Virus record (IMG/VR): IMGVR_UViG_3300032401_000046
Location: 1-32,587 of that record
Reading direction: 5' to 3' (one strand)
Length of the DNA: 32,587 nucleotides
DNA from: a virus
The number at the start of each line of letters is the position of its first letter. The stretch's first letter is position 1. Below the pieces are notes generated by a model. That model did no database searches, had not been told where the DNA came from, and saw nothing but the letters and a program-made list of their open reading frames with translations. Positions 1 through 7,985 of this stretch are shown one piece after another. A program made the translations under genes and the position numbers.

Positions 1-1951
1 GGGTGTCCAGTCTCTTACTGAAAGATGCTTCGTCTGTAAGAAGCAAAAGCCTTTTGCCGATCAAGCTGTGAGCTTCAAAACGATTTGTCTCGATCGTTTC
101 TAGATCGCTTGTATGAGTGCCGGTAAAGCCTGCAAGAGCAATGAGAATCTGTTGCAGCGTGGACTTACCCGAACCACCAGCCCCTATTAAGTGAAGGAAT
201 TTTTCTCCCGTTGTGTAGCCCGTTAGGACTGCCCGACAGAAAGCTCGAATGATGATTACCTTGTCAGGTTCAACCGCCCAGCTAAGCCACTTTATGAACT
301 CAGTACAAGTTGCTGTGGGATCATAAACGTAAGAAAGTTTTGTCTGAAAATATAGATCCTTTTGATTCCCAGGCGTAAATTGCTGAGTATTCGCGTTGAA
401 TACACCGTTTTTAAACGCAATTAATCCCCGTCCGGCTTGCCAAATGGAACTACGTCCACCGTTAATGGATTTAAGTAATTTGGCTTTAAGAATATGAAAA
501 ACTGAACTGACAGTGGAGGAGTTATAGCGAGGCAGAACCCCAGCCGTAATAAACGTATCCAGTGTTTTTACAATACGTCTTTTTATATGCTGTTCGTCGT
601 TTATATACCAAACACCTTCGTCTTCGTCATAAGCAAAAAATTCATCCAGATTTGAATCAAATAAGAATTGATCGCCGTAGTTATTAACAATTACATCTGC
701 AATATCGTTCTCAGAAAACTGTTTGTTTTTTGACTGAATTTGAATCAATTGTGCCGGTGTGGATGGGGTAGAACTAGACATAGGTGCAGTTTGTGTTGCT
801 GAAAAAGAACTTGATGTTGAGGAAGAAGTTGATGTTGAAGTGGGATCGTCAAAACTCAGTATTGAATTAACTGGTTTGGGTTTGCTGTTAGCAATTTCTG
901 TCCGTACATTGTCCGGACAATGTGCTTCAAAAATGTCTTTATTAGTAAACTTTATCTTTTTCCAAATAGCACAGTCTCCGTCTTCAGACACGATAGACAA
1001 AGCTGGTTGGAGGCTCTTTGGGTCTGTGATACTACTTAGGATTCGGTCAAATTTGCTGTCCAGTTCGGGGGCGTACTCGTAGATATTCTCGAACACTTGG
1101 TTCGCTATGTCAAGGGGTGCCTTCCGGACTGGCAGCCCAGCATCGTTTAGCCAGTTGCACCAACCAATAATTTCATTAAACGCTGAGGCCATAGCGAAGG
1201 ATCTATCCGTCACCTCTTCGCCGTCTAGGATCCGCCGCACAGCTGCGCTGACCAAGCGGGCTAGATCGACCCCTGTGGGAGAAATCTCTGCTAAGAGAGC
1301 CTCAGACGCGGCATCCTTAGATGTATTTTCTTTAGGTAATTTTAAATAAACCTGATAAGCTTCGTCAATTTTGTTAATGGGTATGTAATTTTCAGAAGTA
1401 TAAATAAGTTCTGTGCCTTTTTTAGCACCATAAAATAAATTAGGTACTTGTGTTGCACGTATATCAGATCCCGGAATTTGCGCAGATATTTGACGAGTAA
1501 ACCATTGATAAAATCCGGTATCAATAATTGGTTTTTCTAAACCAAAAACTAAACGAAATCTTGGCCACTCTTCTTTATGACTCGGAGAGTAGTAAGCAAA
1601 ACTTAAATAATTTTTACAAATGTCTAATTGCTGTGCTTGTTCTGCATTTAATTCTTGTTTCTGTATTTTGTTCCCTTCGCTATCTTTTCCGTCTGCTTGA
1701 TTGTCAATGTCAATAATTAATAAACCAGCTTGAATACAACCAGTTTCATTTTTAGCTCGTTTTCCGTTAACAAGATGCCACGCACATAGGCCATAGCCAT
1801 GCTGTACTATTTCAGCTATTTCAGCTGTACCTTGAGTTAACTTTTCCCAATTTTCATTAAAACTTTTAAAATTTCCGCCAGTAGGAATTTTGCCTGTTTT
1901 GGGGCTTACGTACTTACGTACTTCCTGATTGACACTGAAATGAAACTGCAT
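1..1951 (-). CDS. D5-like primase-helicase (SF3-type), C-terminus beyond window
   Basis: Replicative primase-helicase, expected to unwind DNA and prime synthesis at the phage fork. About 650 residues are visible, and the gene runs off the left edge. The N-terminal half has a primase-like stretch with acidic LLIIDIDNQ near residue 90 and YYSPSHKEEWPRFRLVFG after it, a pattern seen in phage PriCT/archaeo-eukaryotic-type primases. A Ser/Thr-rich linker (TSTSTSSSTSSS) sits near the middle. The C-terminal half resembles D5_N plus an SF3/AAA+ helicase, with Walker A GAGGSGKST near residue 595 and an LLLLTDEASF Walker B-like segment just before the edge. I chose ATG at 1951 because GGGCAGGAG lies upstream at good spacing; an in-frame ATG at 1972 has no ribosome site. 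It is last in a minus-strand replication cluster. Helicase part is firm; primase fold is inferred. Confidence 0.85.
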   Translation of the reverse strand, partial: MQFHFSVNQEVRKYVSPKTGKIPTGGNFKSFNENWEKLTQGTAEIAEIVQHGYGLCAWHLVNGKRAKNETGCIQAGLLIIDIDNQADGKDSEGNKIQKQELNAEQAQQLDICKNYLSFAYYSPSHKEEWPRFRLVFGLEKPIIDTGFYQWFTRQISAQIPGSDIRATQVPNLFYGAKKGTELIYTSENYIPINKIDEAYQVYLKLPKENTSKDAASEALLAEISPTGVDLARLVSAAVRRILDGEEVTDRSFAMASAFNEIIGWCNWLNDAGLPVRKAPLDIANQVFENIYEYAPELDSKFDRILSSITDPKSLQPALSIVSEDGDCAIWKKIKFTNKDIFEAHCPDNVRTEIANSKPKPVNSILSFDDPTSTSTSSSTSSSFSATQTAPMSSSTPSTPAQLIQIQSKNKQFSENDIADVIVNNYGDQFLFDSNLDEFFAYDEDEGVWYINDEQHIKRRIVKTLDTFITAGVLPRYNSSTVSSVFHILKAKLLKSINGGRSSIWQAGRGLIAFKNGVFNANTQQFTPGNQKDLYFQTKLSYVYDPTATCTEFIKWLSWAVEPDKVIIIRAFCRAVLTGYTTGEKFLHLIGAGGSGKSTLQQILIALAGFTGTHTSDLETIETNRFEAHSLIGKRLLLLTDEASFSKRLDT

Positions 1952-2011
1952 TGCTTGCTCCTGCCCAGACATTGTGGCACACTGCCCCCAGCGTGGCCAC
2001 CGGAGAAATCC

Positions 2012-2791
2012 TTAATTCTGTGCCTGAGCCTCATAGAATTGTTTAACTACTTCCAGCCACTGAACTTCGTGTTTTTCAACGTCGTTTTTGGAAAAAGTAA
2101 AAACTTGAACTGAGAACTCAGGTATCGCCGTAGAAACGATTATTTGCGTCTTATCAATTTTAATCCCTAAACATTTTTCAGCGGCAAGTTTATAAGCAGC
2201 AAGCTGAAGTTGAGTTTTTTTAAGTTTAAATACACCAGAAATTAGAGCCTTCTTGAGTTTATCGTCTATACCTGAGTTAGCTCTGGGAAATTTATAACTA
2301 TACGGACCTGCGGATGTTTTAAAGTCACCCAGAATTGTTTCACCGTTTTGATCTATATAGATAATGTCGCAACACCCCGCATATCCGTGCCCAGTATTTT
2401 CATCGTAGTAATGTATACGTCCTACACCGTCTTCACCAGTAAAATTCGCCCATTGCGGTTGATTATACGGTTTTTCCGACCACAGAACTTTACCATTTCC
2501 AAGTAATTCTTCCAGTTTTTCAGGCATATCCGTCCAATAAGGAGCGTATTCCTTGGGAGGATGTACCTGTAAACCTCTAATCCAATTCTCAGCTGCGTTA
2601 TGGATCCAGTTTCCCCTCTCAGCTGCTTTATCAGCAACTCCAGGGTTCATAATGTTCCAGTGTGCTAATTTTGCGCGAGTCTCTTCTGTTTGCGTGGCAG
2701 ATAAAACACTAGTTACGGATGGTAAAGGTTTAGGAACACCAGCGCAATTGTAGTGCCTAAGTCCGTTTAAAGTTAATCGTGTTTGAGACAC
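2012..2791 (-). CDS. PD-(D/E)XK exonuclease, RecB/Cas4-like
   Basis: Predicted DNA exonuclease for recombination, end processing or host DNA breakdown. The 259-residue protein shows the RecB/Cas4 nuclease signature: GYAGCCDIIYID (first Asp), then GETILGDFKTS (D-x-K), then QLQLAAYKLAAEK, matching the downstream QxxxY motif. The N-terminal part (SVTSVLSATQTEE..., ERGNWIHNAAENW) resembles the helical region before the core in phage nucleases of this class. It starts with GTG, without a clear Shine-Dalgarno. No Cas4-type Cys cluster is visible, so an iron-sulphur cluster is not supported. It lies between the primase-helicase and small replication genes on the same strand. The exact substrate cannot be read from sequence. 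Confidence 0.75.
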   Translation of the reverse strand: MSQTRLTLNGLRHYNCAGVPKPLPSVTSVLSATQTEETRAKLAHWNIMNPGVADKAAERGNWIHNAAENWIRGLQVHPPKEYAPYWTDMPEKLEELLGNGKVLWSEKPYNQPQWANFTGEDGVGRIHYYDENTGHGYAGCCDIIYIDQNGETILGDFKTSAGPYSYKFPRANSGIDDKLKKALISGVFKLKKTQLQLAAYKLAAEKCLGIKIDKTQIIVSTAIPEFSVQVFTFSKNDVEKHEVQWLEVVKQFYEAQAQN

Positions 2792-2829
2792 AAAACCGTG
2801 TCGAATTAACTAAATACTAGCGTTTATTT

Positions 2830-3189
2830 TTAGAATTTCATTGCAGGAAATCTAGCTGCTGTACTATCATCATCCTCGTCATCATCTTCTGAATCTTCTG
2901 CTTCATTATCTTCTTCGCCACCAATAAAAAATTCAGATTTCTGATAATCAAATTCTTTACTACGGTCACTGAGTTCTTCGTTTAAACACATACCTGCACA
3001 AAAACTTTCACTGACAATTTCAGCGCAATCTTGTGCCGAACGAATTTCTCCTTCGGGAGATATACATTCTTGAAGTAGTTGGTTCGAAACCAGCAAAGCA
3101 CAAACTTTATCAAGTTTGGTGTTCATCTGAATAAGCTGTTCCAGGATTGACTTTTGGAACACTTCAAATTTTTGTGATCTTGATGTCAT
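2830..3189 (-). CDS. Small protein with strongly acidic C-terminal tail
   Basis: No family recognised. The 119-residue protein starts with a helical, probably coiled-coil segment (SILEQLIQMNTKLDKVCALL), has several Cys in the middle, and ends in a long Glu/Asp run (EEDNEAEDSEDDDEDDD) followed by a hydrophobic FPAMKF end. Acidic tails ending in hydrophobic residues occur in single-strand-binding proteins and T7 gp2.5-like proteins, where they contact replication partners. That comparison is only an analogy. Its ATG overlaps the stop of the upstream gene by one base (TAATG), so translation is probably coupled. Confidence 0.6.
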   Translation of the reverse strand: MTSRSQKFEVFQKSILEQLIQMNTKLDKVCALLVSNQLLQECISPEGEIRSAQDCAEIVSESFCAGMCLNEELSDRSKEFDYQKSEFFIGGEEDNEAEDSEDDDEDDDSTAARFPAMKF

Positions 3190-3866
3190 TATTCGAGCGG
3201 AGGAAGTGGCTCAACGCGGTCCCAATCTAAACCGAATGTCACTTGAGTGCCATCGCACCAGTTTTCCGGCTTCTGAAAGAGAAACCAACAGCTAGTTACA
3301 GAATCTTTGGTCGAACCAAGTGCCCTGAATTTCGGGCGGGGGCTCAGAACAATCATGTTCGACAATTTATTTGCCAAGAGAAAATTTCGCCTCCTAGCAA
3401 CAGGTTCTATGAAAGATAAACGATCTAAAACAGCAATCCCTGAAGTAGCGACCTGCATACCATATTCAAGAATGTACTCAGTGTAATTAGATAAACCCAT
3501 TGTGCTGGAAATAACCCAGTTATACTTCTTTGATTTTTCTGAAATCCACCAAACAGGATCTGTTAAATTTTCTTCTTTTTCATTACGGGTTACTGCCAGG
3601 TTATGTGAGCGCAATTGATCGCTAAGAACTCCCAACGGATCGTGCGGCACTAAAACGGAACCAGTAATAAATGAATGTTTAATTAGAGAATGTGTTACCC
3701 CTTTCGGGATACTGTAAAATTCTGACAAAGTTTTGAGGGGACTGGCTCCGTTAGAGCTTAACTGTTTTTCGAGTGTCGTCCAGTGTTTAGTGAGTATAGT
3801 TAACACATCAATTTCACCCCCGTGGCAACCATGGAGTGGGAAACCGCTGAGCAACGCTTTACTCAT
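3189..3866 (-). CDS. Degenerate DNA methyltransferase-like protein
   Basis: The second half resembles phage N6-adenine methyltransferase-like proteins. A WVISSTMGLSNYTEYILEYG segment sits where a (N/D)PPY catalytic motif and following helix are expected. It is followed by GIAVLDRLSFIEPVARRRNFL, then IVLSPRPKF and a late aromatic CWFLFQK. The catalytic motif itself is not there (ISSTMG instead of NPPY), so it may be inactive or a binding protein. The ATG at 3866 has no ribosome site. A GTG at 3806, preceded by GGGGGTGA, gives a protein 20 residues shorter and avoids overlapping the divergent gene at 3831. I consider that start at least as likely. It could also be an unrelated phage protein. 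Confidence 0.5.
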   Translation of the reverse strand: MSKALLSGFPLHGCHGGEIDVLTILTKHWTTLEKQLSSNGASPLKTLSEFYSIPKGVTHSLIKHSFITGSVLVPHDPLGVLSDQLRSHNLAVTRNEKEENLTDPVWWISEKSKKYNWVISSTMGLSNYTEYILEYGMQVATSGIAVLDRLSFIEPVARRRNFLLANKLSNMIVLSPRPKFRALGSTKDSVTSCWFLFQKPENWCDGTQVTFGLDWDRVEPLPPLE

Positions 3867-4067
3867 CAGAGGGTCATGCTCGAAGCTAAAAAACTTAGCA
3901 AAGACGAACTTTTAAAGATTTTTGATTCAGTTTATAGACAACAACAAATGCACAATCGATTGTTTACTTGTTTAGTTAAATGGTGCGTTAGTAATTCTGT
4001 AGAACTTCCCGCCTTCGATCAGCTACTAACACCCAAAATAGTTGATCACCCTGCGGAACAGAAATAA
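3831..4067 (+). CDS. NblA-like small protein (candidate)
   Basis: A 78-residue protein on the opposite strand from its neighbours. The core LSKDELLKIFDSVYRQQQMHNRLFTCLVKW resembles the NblA pattern (LS-x-E/Q...L...LYrQ-x-M...N-L-F...L-K). NblA is the small cyanobacterial adaptor that directs phycobilisomes to Clp degradation, and phage copies are known, for example in Microcystis phage Ma-LMM01. Unlike standard NblA (about 60 residues), it has a C-terminal extension (WCVSNSVELPAFDQLL...). ATG 3831 has no obvious Shine-Dalgarno, and a GTG at 3822 is possible. Its end overlaps the convergent gene by 80 bp. The call rests on one remembered motif; it could be another small helical family. Confidence 0.45.
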   Translation: MEWETAEQRFTHQRVMLEAKKLSKDELLKIFDSVYRQQQMHNRLFTCLVKWCVSNSVELPAFDQLLTPKIVDHPAEQK

Positions 4068-4389
4068 ACCCCAAACGTTGTATATAACGAGATAATAAAG
4101 CTGAACGACTTGACTCAGGTTGAGTATAAATATGATGGTCTTCTGGAATTTCTTTGAGTAATTTTTTAAGTAAAACAAAAGCGGCAAGTAAATGCTGAAA
4201 AGAACCCACAGGTTGTTGCGCAACAACACGTCTAGATCTTTTATTCTTACGGCCAAAGTACCAATCGTTTGCTGCTCTTTTGGATTTGTTTACAATGATT
4301 CCCAAATTCCACACGTCGGGAGCAATCCGCTCTAAGTACAACGTAGACCAGATACCGTCAATCTTGATTCGAGCTGTTTTAAATCTCAT
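3988..4389 (-). CDS. Unknown protein with GNAT-like C-terminal motif
   Basis: 133 residues. The C-terminal part (SSRSALLSRYIQRLGF followed by the beta-like QLFWVLV) resembles the end of GNAT acetyltransferases, where a helix is followed by a Y-x-x-x-GF turn. The acetyl-CoA loop (Q/R-x-x-G-x-G/A) is not visible. A basic patch, GRKNKRSRR, lies in the middle. It is the first gene after a strong intrinsic terminator on this strand, so it may have its own promoter or depend on read-through. Its last 80 bp overlap the end of the plus-strand NblA-like gene. Function is not assigned. Confidence 0.55.
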   Translation of the reverse strand: MRFKTARIKIDGIWSTLYLERIAPDVWNLGIIVNKSKRAANDWYFGRKNKRSRRVVAQQPVGSFQHLLAAFVLLKKLLKEIPEDHHIYTQPESSRSALLSRYIQRLGFISVPQGDQLFWVLVADRRREVLQNY

Positions 4390-4399
4390 AATTTACAAG

Positions 4400-4425
4400 A
4401 AAAAAAAGGCGGCTTAGTAGCCGCC
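4400..4425 (-). terminator. Rho-independent terminator
   Basis: On the minus strand a perfect 7-bp stem (GGCGGCT/AGCCGCC, 4-nt loop) is followed by eight Ts. It lies just past the end of the 4475-5296 gene and 11 bases before the next minus-strand ATG, so it should end the SSB-region transcript or act as a partial barrier. Confidence 0.85.
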
Positions 4426-4474
4426 CTATTGTTCCATTCCCCGTCTCCCCTTAAGGAGGTAGTGAAAGTCTACC

Positions 4475-5296
4475 TTAGAAATCCAGTCCTAACGACTTTG
4501 CTTGATCTTCCGTAAGCTCGACAGCTTTTTTAGGTTTTGGAGTAGAAGCTGTAGTCGGTTCATCAGCATCATCCACCACAGCAGACTTAAGAGCCTTAGC
4601 AGGAGCTGAACTCTGACCAAAAGTCCGCTCTTGCGATGGTGGTCGAGATGCGGCAAACTGCGCTTTAATCTCCGTGTGATCTGAGCCAAGTGAAAGCTCA
4701 ACCAAATCCGATCCAGGAATGTGAGATTTGAGTGCGGCAGCGATGAGCCCAGGTCCTTGATTCGAAATCCAATCATCGATGTCATTGATTAATTTAGTTT
4801 CTTCGTCTGTAGCAACAGGACGATCAGAGAATTCAAGAGCATTAAAGTTAATCTTTGCTCCATCAGCACCAGTTACAGGATCGCGTTCATTGAAACTTCG
4901 AGTTACAAACTTAGTAGCTGTAACAACTGAAGCACAGTTAATCCTGTTGTTGTAAAGAGTTTGAAAATAACCAATAAAATTTTTCTGAGAGGATTTGCCA
5001 GAAATCATAGAAGTAGTCACACATCGAGGAGGAAGCAACCTGTGGTTAGGGCTGACACCGATGTAAGCAATGCGGAGAAATTCTTCTTGATTACGCATTC
5101 CAAGGTTGCCAAAATACGGGCTAAACCCCAAAAGCACAAATTCAATTGGAATACCATTGTCATTTCGATCTACGATCGCGCTGTCAGAATCAACATCAGA
5201 TTTCCAACGACGAGCCTGTAGATCAATTCTTAAAGTATGTGGGGGAACATTACAAAGAATTTCGTCTTCAGAAAATTGACCAGCGATGAACACCAT
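4475..5296 (-). CDS. Unknown replication-region protein with SSB-like tail
   Basis: 273 residues, no family recognised. The N-terminal 180 residues look globular with beta-rich stretches (IPIEFVLLGFSPYFGN, FLRIAYIGVSPNHRLLP). From about residue 215 the chain becomes Pro/Ala/Ser-rich and probably disordered (SRPPSQERTFGQSSAPAK, EPTTASTPKPKK), ending in ELTEDQAKSLGLDF. A disordered linker with a short acidic-hydrophobic end resembles single-strand-binding proteins, and the upstream neighbour is SSB-like, so a single-strand-binding or annealing role is possible. The ORF is followed by an intrinsic terminator and lies 14 bp after the SSB-like gene. Confidence 0.6.
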   Translation of the reverse strand: MVFIAGQFSEDEILCNVPPHTLRIDLQARRWKSDVDSDSAIVDRNDNGIPIEFVLLGFSPYFGNLGMRNQEEFLRIAYIGVSPNHRLLPPRCVTTSMISGKSSQKNFIGYFQTLYNNRINCASVVTATKFVTRSFNERDPVTGADGAKINFNALEFSDRPVATDEETKLINDIDDWISNQGPGLIAAALKSHIPGSDLVELSLGSDHTEIKAQFAASRPPSQERTFGQSSAPAKALKSAVVDDADEPTTASTPKPKKAVELTEDQAKSLGLDF

Positions 5297-5310
5297 AGTT
5301 AGTACCTAGA

Positions 5311-5958
5311 TCAGAGAGAGAAATCAATAGAACCGAGAGCAGCTGCAGCAACTTTACCTTTTTCAGGATCAGCAGCTTTTTTAGGTGCAGTTTTGTTGGA
5401 TTTGGGCAAGTACAGAATCTTGTCCACGTTGTAGTTTAAATAAAATTTGTCGTCTTTTTCACTTGTTGAAACTTTTCCAACAGCAATGGTTGGAGTTCCC
5501 GGTGCAAGGTCTGACAATTGTTTTGAGAGTTCACCCCAAGCTGTCAGTTTGAACCATGCAGTTTCTGAGCTTTCTGTTTGCCACGCAAGCGAGCGATTCG
5601 TCACCGTGGTATCACTTAGCTCAACTTCCTCAGATTTAGGCCCAAGTCCTCCTGTAGCCATAAACAAATTAATGGCCAGCAAGTCACTGAAGTTATCTGA
5701 AGTAACAACCAGAATAGGCTGCATCTGTAAGACACCATCCGGTGTTGGTCGGGTTGGTCCGAGTGCTAGGACAGTTTGTTCAAGTTTTAAATCTTTTATA
5801 AGGCCACCGACATAGTGTCCTTTTTGCTGTAGCAGTTGCACTTTTGTTGCAACACGCTTGTCACTAGACGGAAGAGATTCCGTCAGCACATTTAAAACCC
5901 CTTGATCGTCCTCTTGTGCTTCAGCTGTTACTCGTAAACCCAGAAGAAAAACGTTCAT
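5311..5958 (-). CDS. Single-stranded DNA-binding protein-like (OB fold)
   Basis: Predicted to coat single-stranded DNA during replication. 215 residues. TAWFKLTAWGELSKQLSDLAPGTPTIAVGKVSTSE matches the SSB core (w-f-x-l-x-a-W-G-x-l-a...K-G-x-x-v-x-V-x-G), and LNYNVDKILYLPKS matches the following strand. The N-terminal half is longer than in standard SSB and has extra sequence (QMQPILVVTSDNFSDLL). A Lys/Ala/Pro linker leads to a GSIDFSL end, a short acidic-hydrophobic tip like the SSB tail that docks partners. ATG 5958 overlaps the upstream gene by 38 bp, with a weak AGGA upstream. The fold call is fairly secure; oligomer state is unknown. Confidence 0.6.
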   Translation of the reverse strand: MNVFLLGLRVTAEAQEDDQGVLNVLTESLPSSDKRVATKVQLLQQKGHYVGGLIKDLKLEQTVLALGPTRPTPDGVLQMQPILVVTSDNFSDLLAINLFMATGGLGPKSEEVELSDTTVTNRSLAWQTESSETAWFKLTAWGELSKQLSDLAPGTPTIAVGKVSTSEKDDKFYLNYNVDKILYLPKSNKTAPKKAADPEKGKVAAAALGSIDFSL

Positions 5959-6502
5959 TTTTTAGTTTCCTGTAAATCGTTGAACGGTGTACGTTAAGTG
6001 CGTCGGCTATCTGGTTTATGCCAGTGCCTTGGCTTCGGTAGGCTAGTAGCAATTTGGTGTCACCGCAAGAGAGTTTTGAGTTTTTTCCAAATAAATACGC
6101 AAAGTGATATGGGTTTATACAACATGTACAATTGCACGTAAGTTTTACATTTGAGTCAGTTGGAATATCTAAGTAACGAAGAATTAAATTTTTTAGAAAT
6201 AACCGTCTACCAAATATATAAACACAAGGAGCTTTATTACTGAATTTACCTCCCCACTCTGTGCATGTGTTGTATGTAAATAAGTTAAAAGCTAATTTTT
6301 CAAATAACTCTGAGAGTGGGGATACTTTTTGTTTTTCGTAACCTAGTTCATAGCTAGAAGCATTTATGCTTCGAGAAATATCTGTTGCTTGAGCCTGAGC
6401 GTGGTTACTGTCGTAAGCTTTTATAGAAATTTTTAAGTGTTTTGATTCTTCTCTTAAAATTAACCTATACGAATCAGTACACGTCGTTGCTGGTAAAGTC
6501 AT
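5921..6502 (-). CDS. HNH-like zinc motif plus helix-turn-helix protein
   Basis: 193 residues. The middle carries LTCNCTCCINPYHFAYLFGKNSK, resembling the Cys-rich N-P-x-H core of phage HNH endonucleases (C..C.NP.HL..G...N). The C-terminus GINQIADALNVHRSTIYRKLKNERF is a clear resolvase/Hin-type helix-turn-helix. This order is common in free-standing phage HNH proteins. The usual first His of the HNH core is not obvious, so nuclease activity is uncertain and it may act as a DNA-binding regulator. AAGGAG lies close before ATG 6502. It overlaps both neighbours (28-38 bp), consistent with coupled translation in the replication operon. Confidence 0.6.
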   Translation of the reverse strand: MTLPATTCTDSYRLILREESKHLKISIKAYDSNHAQAQATDISRSINASSYELGYEKQKVSPLSELFEKLAFNLFTYNTCTEWGGKFSNKAPCVYIFGRRLFLKNLILRYLDIPTDSNVKLTCNCTCCINPYHFAYLFGKNSKLSCGDTKLLLAYRSQGTGINQIADALNVHRSTIYRKLKNERFSSGFTSNS

Positions 6503-6779
6503 GGGCTCCTTCGGGAGCTAATTTTTTTGCTGCGGCAAGTATATCATCCTTTGTGTAGATTGCATTATGCACATCTAAATACCCTGAGTCCATTCCGACT
6601 ATATAGCTATCGCAATCAAATTTAAAAACATCGTAAAGTACATACCGATACGTACCTCTGTCTTTTAAATCTCCTTTATATATTTTGTTTGTAACTACAA
6701 AAAAAGCTTTTAATTTATCTTCGTAAGATAACTTTTCCCACCAATCGTTTGCCTCACTTTCGTAAGCTGCGAACGTCAT
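6474..6779 (-). CDS. Conserved phage hypothetical protein
   Basis: 101 residues. ANDWWEKLSYEDKLKAFF and the later GTYRYVLYDVFKFDCDSYIVGMDSGYLDVHNAIY form a pattern I recall from many marine phage hypothetical proteins, but no function is known to me. The protein is acidic and aromatic-rich with no membrane segment. Its end overlaps the HNH/HTH gene by 29 bp. It sits between replication genes and may be an early or regulatory protein, though the sequence does not show this. Confidence 0.65.
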   Translation of the reverse strand: MTFAAYESEANDWWEKLSYEDKLKAFFVVTNKIYKGDLKDRGTYRYVLYDVFKFDCDSYIVGMDSGYLDVHNAIYTKDDILAAAKKLAPEGAHDFTSNDVY

Positions 6780-6791
6780 TTGTAATTAAAC

Positions 6792-7448
6792 TCAATAACC
6801 TCGACCACTCGCACCAATGGTCGCAAGATCTTGTTTAATCTGGTCTATAGATTTTCCAGTACCTTGCCAGTTAGAGATTTCTTGCGCATTAGGCTGTCTC
6901 CCAAGAGAAGCTTGGTAAGAATCTTTAATTGACTGAGTGCCAGATAAAGAGTATGCACTATTTGCTAAACCTTGTTGAATTTCAGGCAAGGACTTACCCG
7001 TACCCACCCAATTTTGAACTTCCTGTTGCTGTGGTGCACGCCCTAAGAAGGTTTGGTAGGAGCTTTTTATACCCTCGGTCTTGGGGTCAGCCAAAGCAGG
7101 TTTAGGCGCTTCAACAGGTTGTTTCGGCGCAAGCGAAGCTAATATTGCGGATAACTGAGATGAATAGTCAGGTCCAGCAGGAGCAGGAGCGGGGCTAGAA
7201 GCAGGAGCTGAAGGAGGAGTAGGAGCAGGTGTTAGAACAGCAGCCCCACCGGGTGACGTGAAGGTAGCTTGTTGTCCGCCTTGACCAGAAGATGCTCCTA
7301 AACGGCCACCTCGTGAACCTTTATTGATCCCAGCAGAGAGTTTTAATTCTGGAAAATAACCGGACAGCACAGATTCTGACTCTTCCTGATTGTCCTCCTG
7401 TGGGGTAAAACCAAAAAAATTACCCGCGAACCGACGACCTGATGGCAT
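6792..7448 (-). CDS. Low-complexity protein with two DUF4214-like repeats
   Basis: 218 residues. The first 130 are Gly/Ser/Pro/Ala-rich and probably disordered (APTPPSAPASSPAPAPAGP). The last 85 contain two copies of a roughly 38-residue unit: IKSSYQTFLGRAPQQQEVQNWVGTGKSLPEIQQGLANS and IKDSYQASLGRQPNAQEISNWQGTGKSIDQIKQDLATI. The pattern Y-x-x-x-LGR-P-x-x-x-E-x-x-x-W resembles DUF4214, found in S-layer, calcium-binding and cyanobacterial surface or linker proteins. In a phage this could be a structural or adhesion part, although it sits in the replication cluster. No signal peptide. Confidence 0.6.
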   Translation of the reverse strand: MPSGRRFAGNFFGFTPQEDNQEESESVLSGYFPELKLSAGINKGSRGGRLGASSGQGGQQATFTSPGGAAVLTPAPTPPSAPASSPAPAPAGPDYSSQLSAILASLAPKQPVEAPKPALADPKTEGIKSSYQTFLGRAPQQQEVQNWVGTGKSLPEIQQGLANSAYSLSGTQSIKDSYQASLGRQPNAQEISNWQGTGKSIDQIKQDLATIGASGRGY

Positions 7449-7484
7449 TTTTAAAAATAGTCCCGTGTGTTTAGTTTAGCAAGA

Positions 7485-7985
7485 CTATTTACTTTCGATA
7501 AAAAACCGCCTCAAGTAATGCCCTTGTTTCAGTACCATATTTAAAGTATTTTGTTTCATACGAGCTTCCTCATATGTTTTAAATAACATAGCGTTTTCCT
7601 TTGTATCAGAGTACTCTGCTACTTTATTTTCTTTTAAAACAGATTTAACAAATTTACCTGATGGGCTGAGAATAACCCACGTTTCCCGGAACCGTAAGCT
7701 GGTCGCGTCGGCCATTTCGGTTTCCGTGTACAGTTTACAAACTTTGAGTATTTTAGATTGAAATTTTAATTTGAGTGATTGTTGATTTTTTTTAATATTT
7801 AAATCAATTTTATTTGTGCGCTTTAATTGCCTTGCAAAGTTTGCTGCTTTAAGCGGCGAATCAAATGATTCGTCCGTAAGGTAGAGACTTTCTTGCCCCA
7901 CAATAACCCCGTGGTAAGCACTGTTTAATTTCACGGTGCACACTTCTTTGTCTGGATTTACTTTAAGTTTTACTAAGCTCATCAA
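7485..7985 (-). CDS. Hypothetical protein
   Basis: 166 residues, unrecognised. Two possible beta-rich halves share the theme of a strand segment ending in a helix with A-x-x-A-R-Q or E-A-R-M-K-Q (DSPLKAANFARQLKR; KTYEEARMKQNTLN), suggesting an internal duplication around a sequence-display motif. Lys-rich (about 15 percent), so possibly nucleic-acid-binding. ATG 7985 follows an AT-rich leader with no strong Shine-Dalgarno; a TATAAT box lies 20 bp upstream. A second Met at codon 2 is an equal start. Confidence 0.55.
   Translation of the reverse strand: MMSLVKLKVNPDKEVCTVKLNSAYHGVIVGQESLYLTDESFDSPLKAANFARQLKRTNKIDLNIKKNQQSLKLKFQSKILKVCKLYTETEMADATSLRFRETWVILSPSGKFVKSVLKENKVAEYSDTKENAMLFKTYEEARMKQNTLNMVLKQGHYLRRFFIESK

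Noticed and set aside
759-1349. Two plus-strand frames of 107 and 80 residues
   Set aside because: Lie inside the primase-helicase gene on the opposite strand, which has clear motifs across this stretch.
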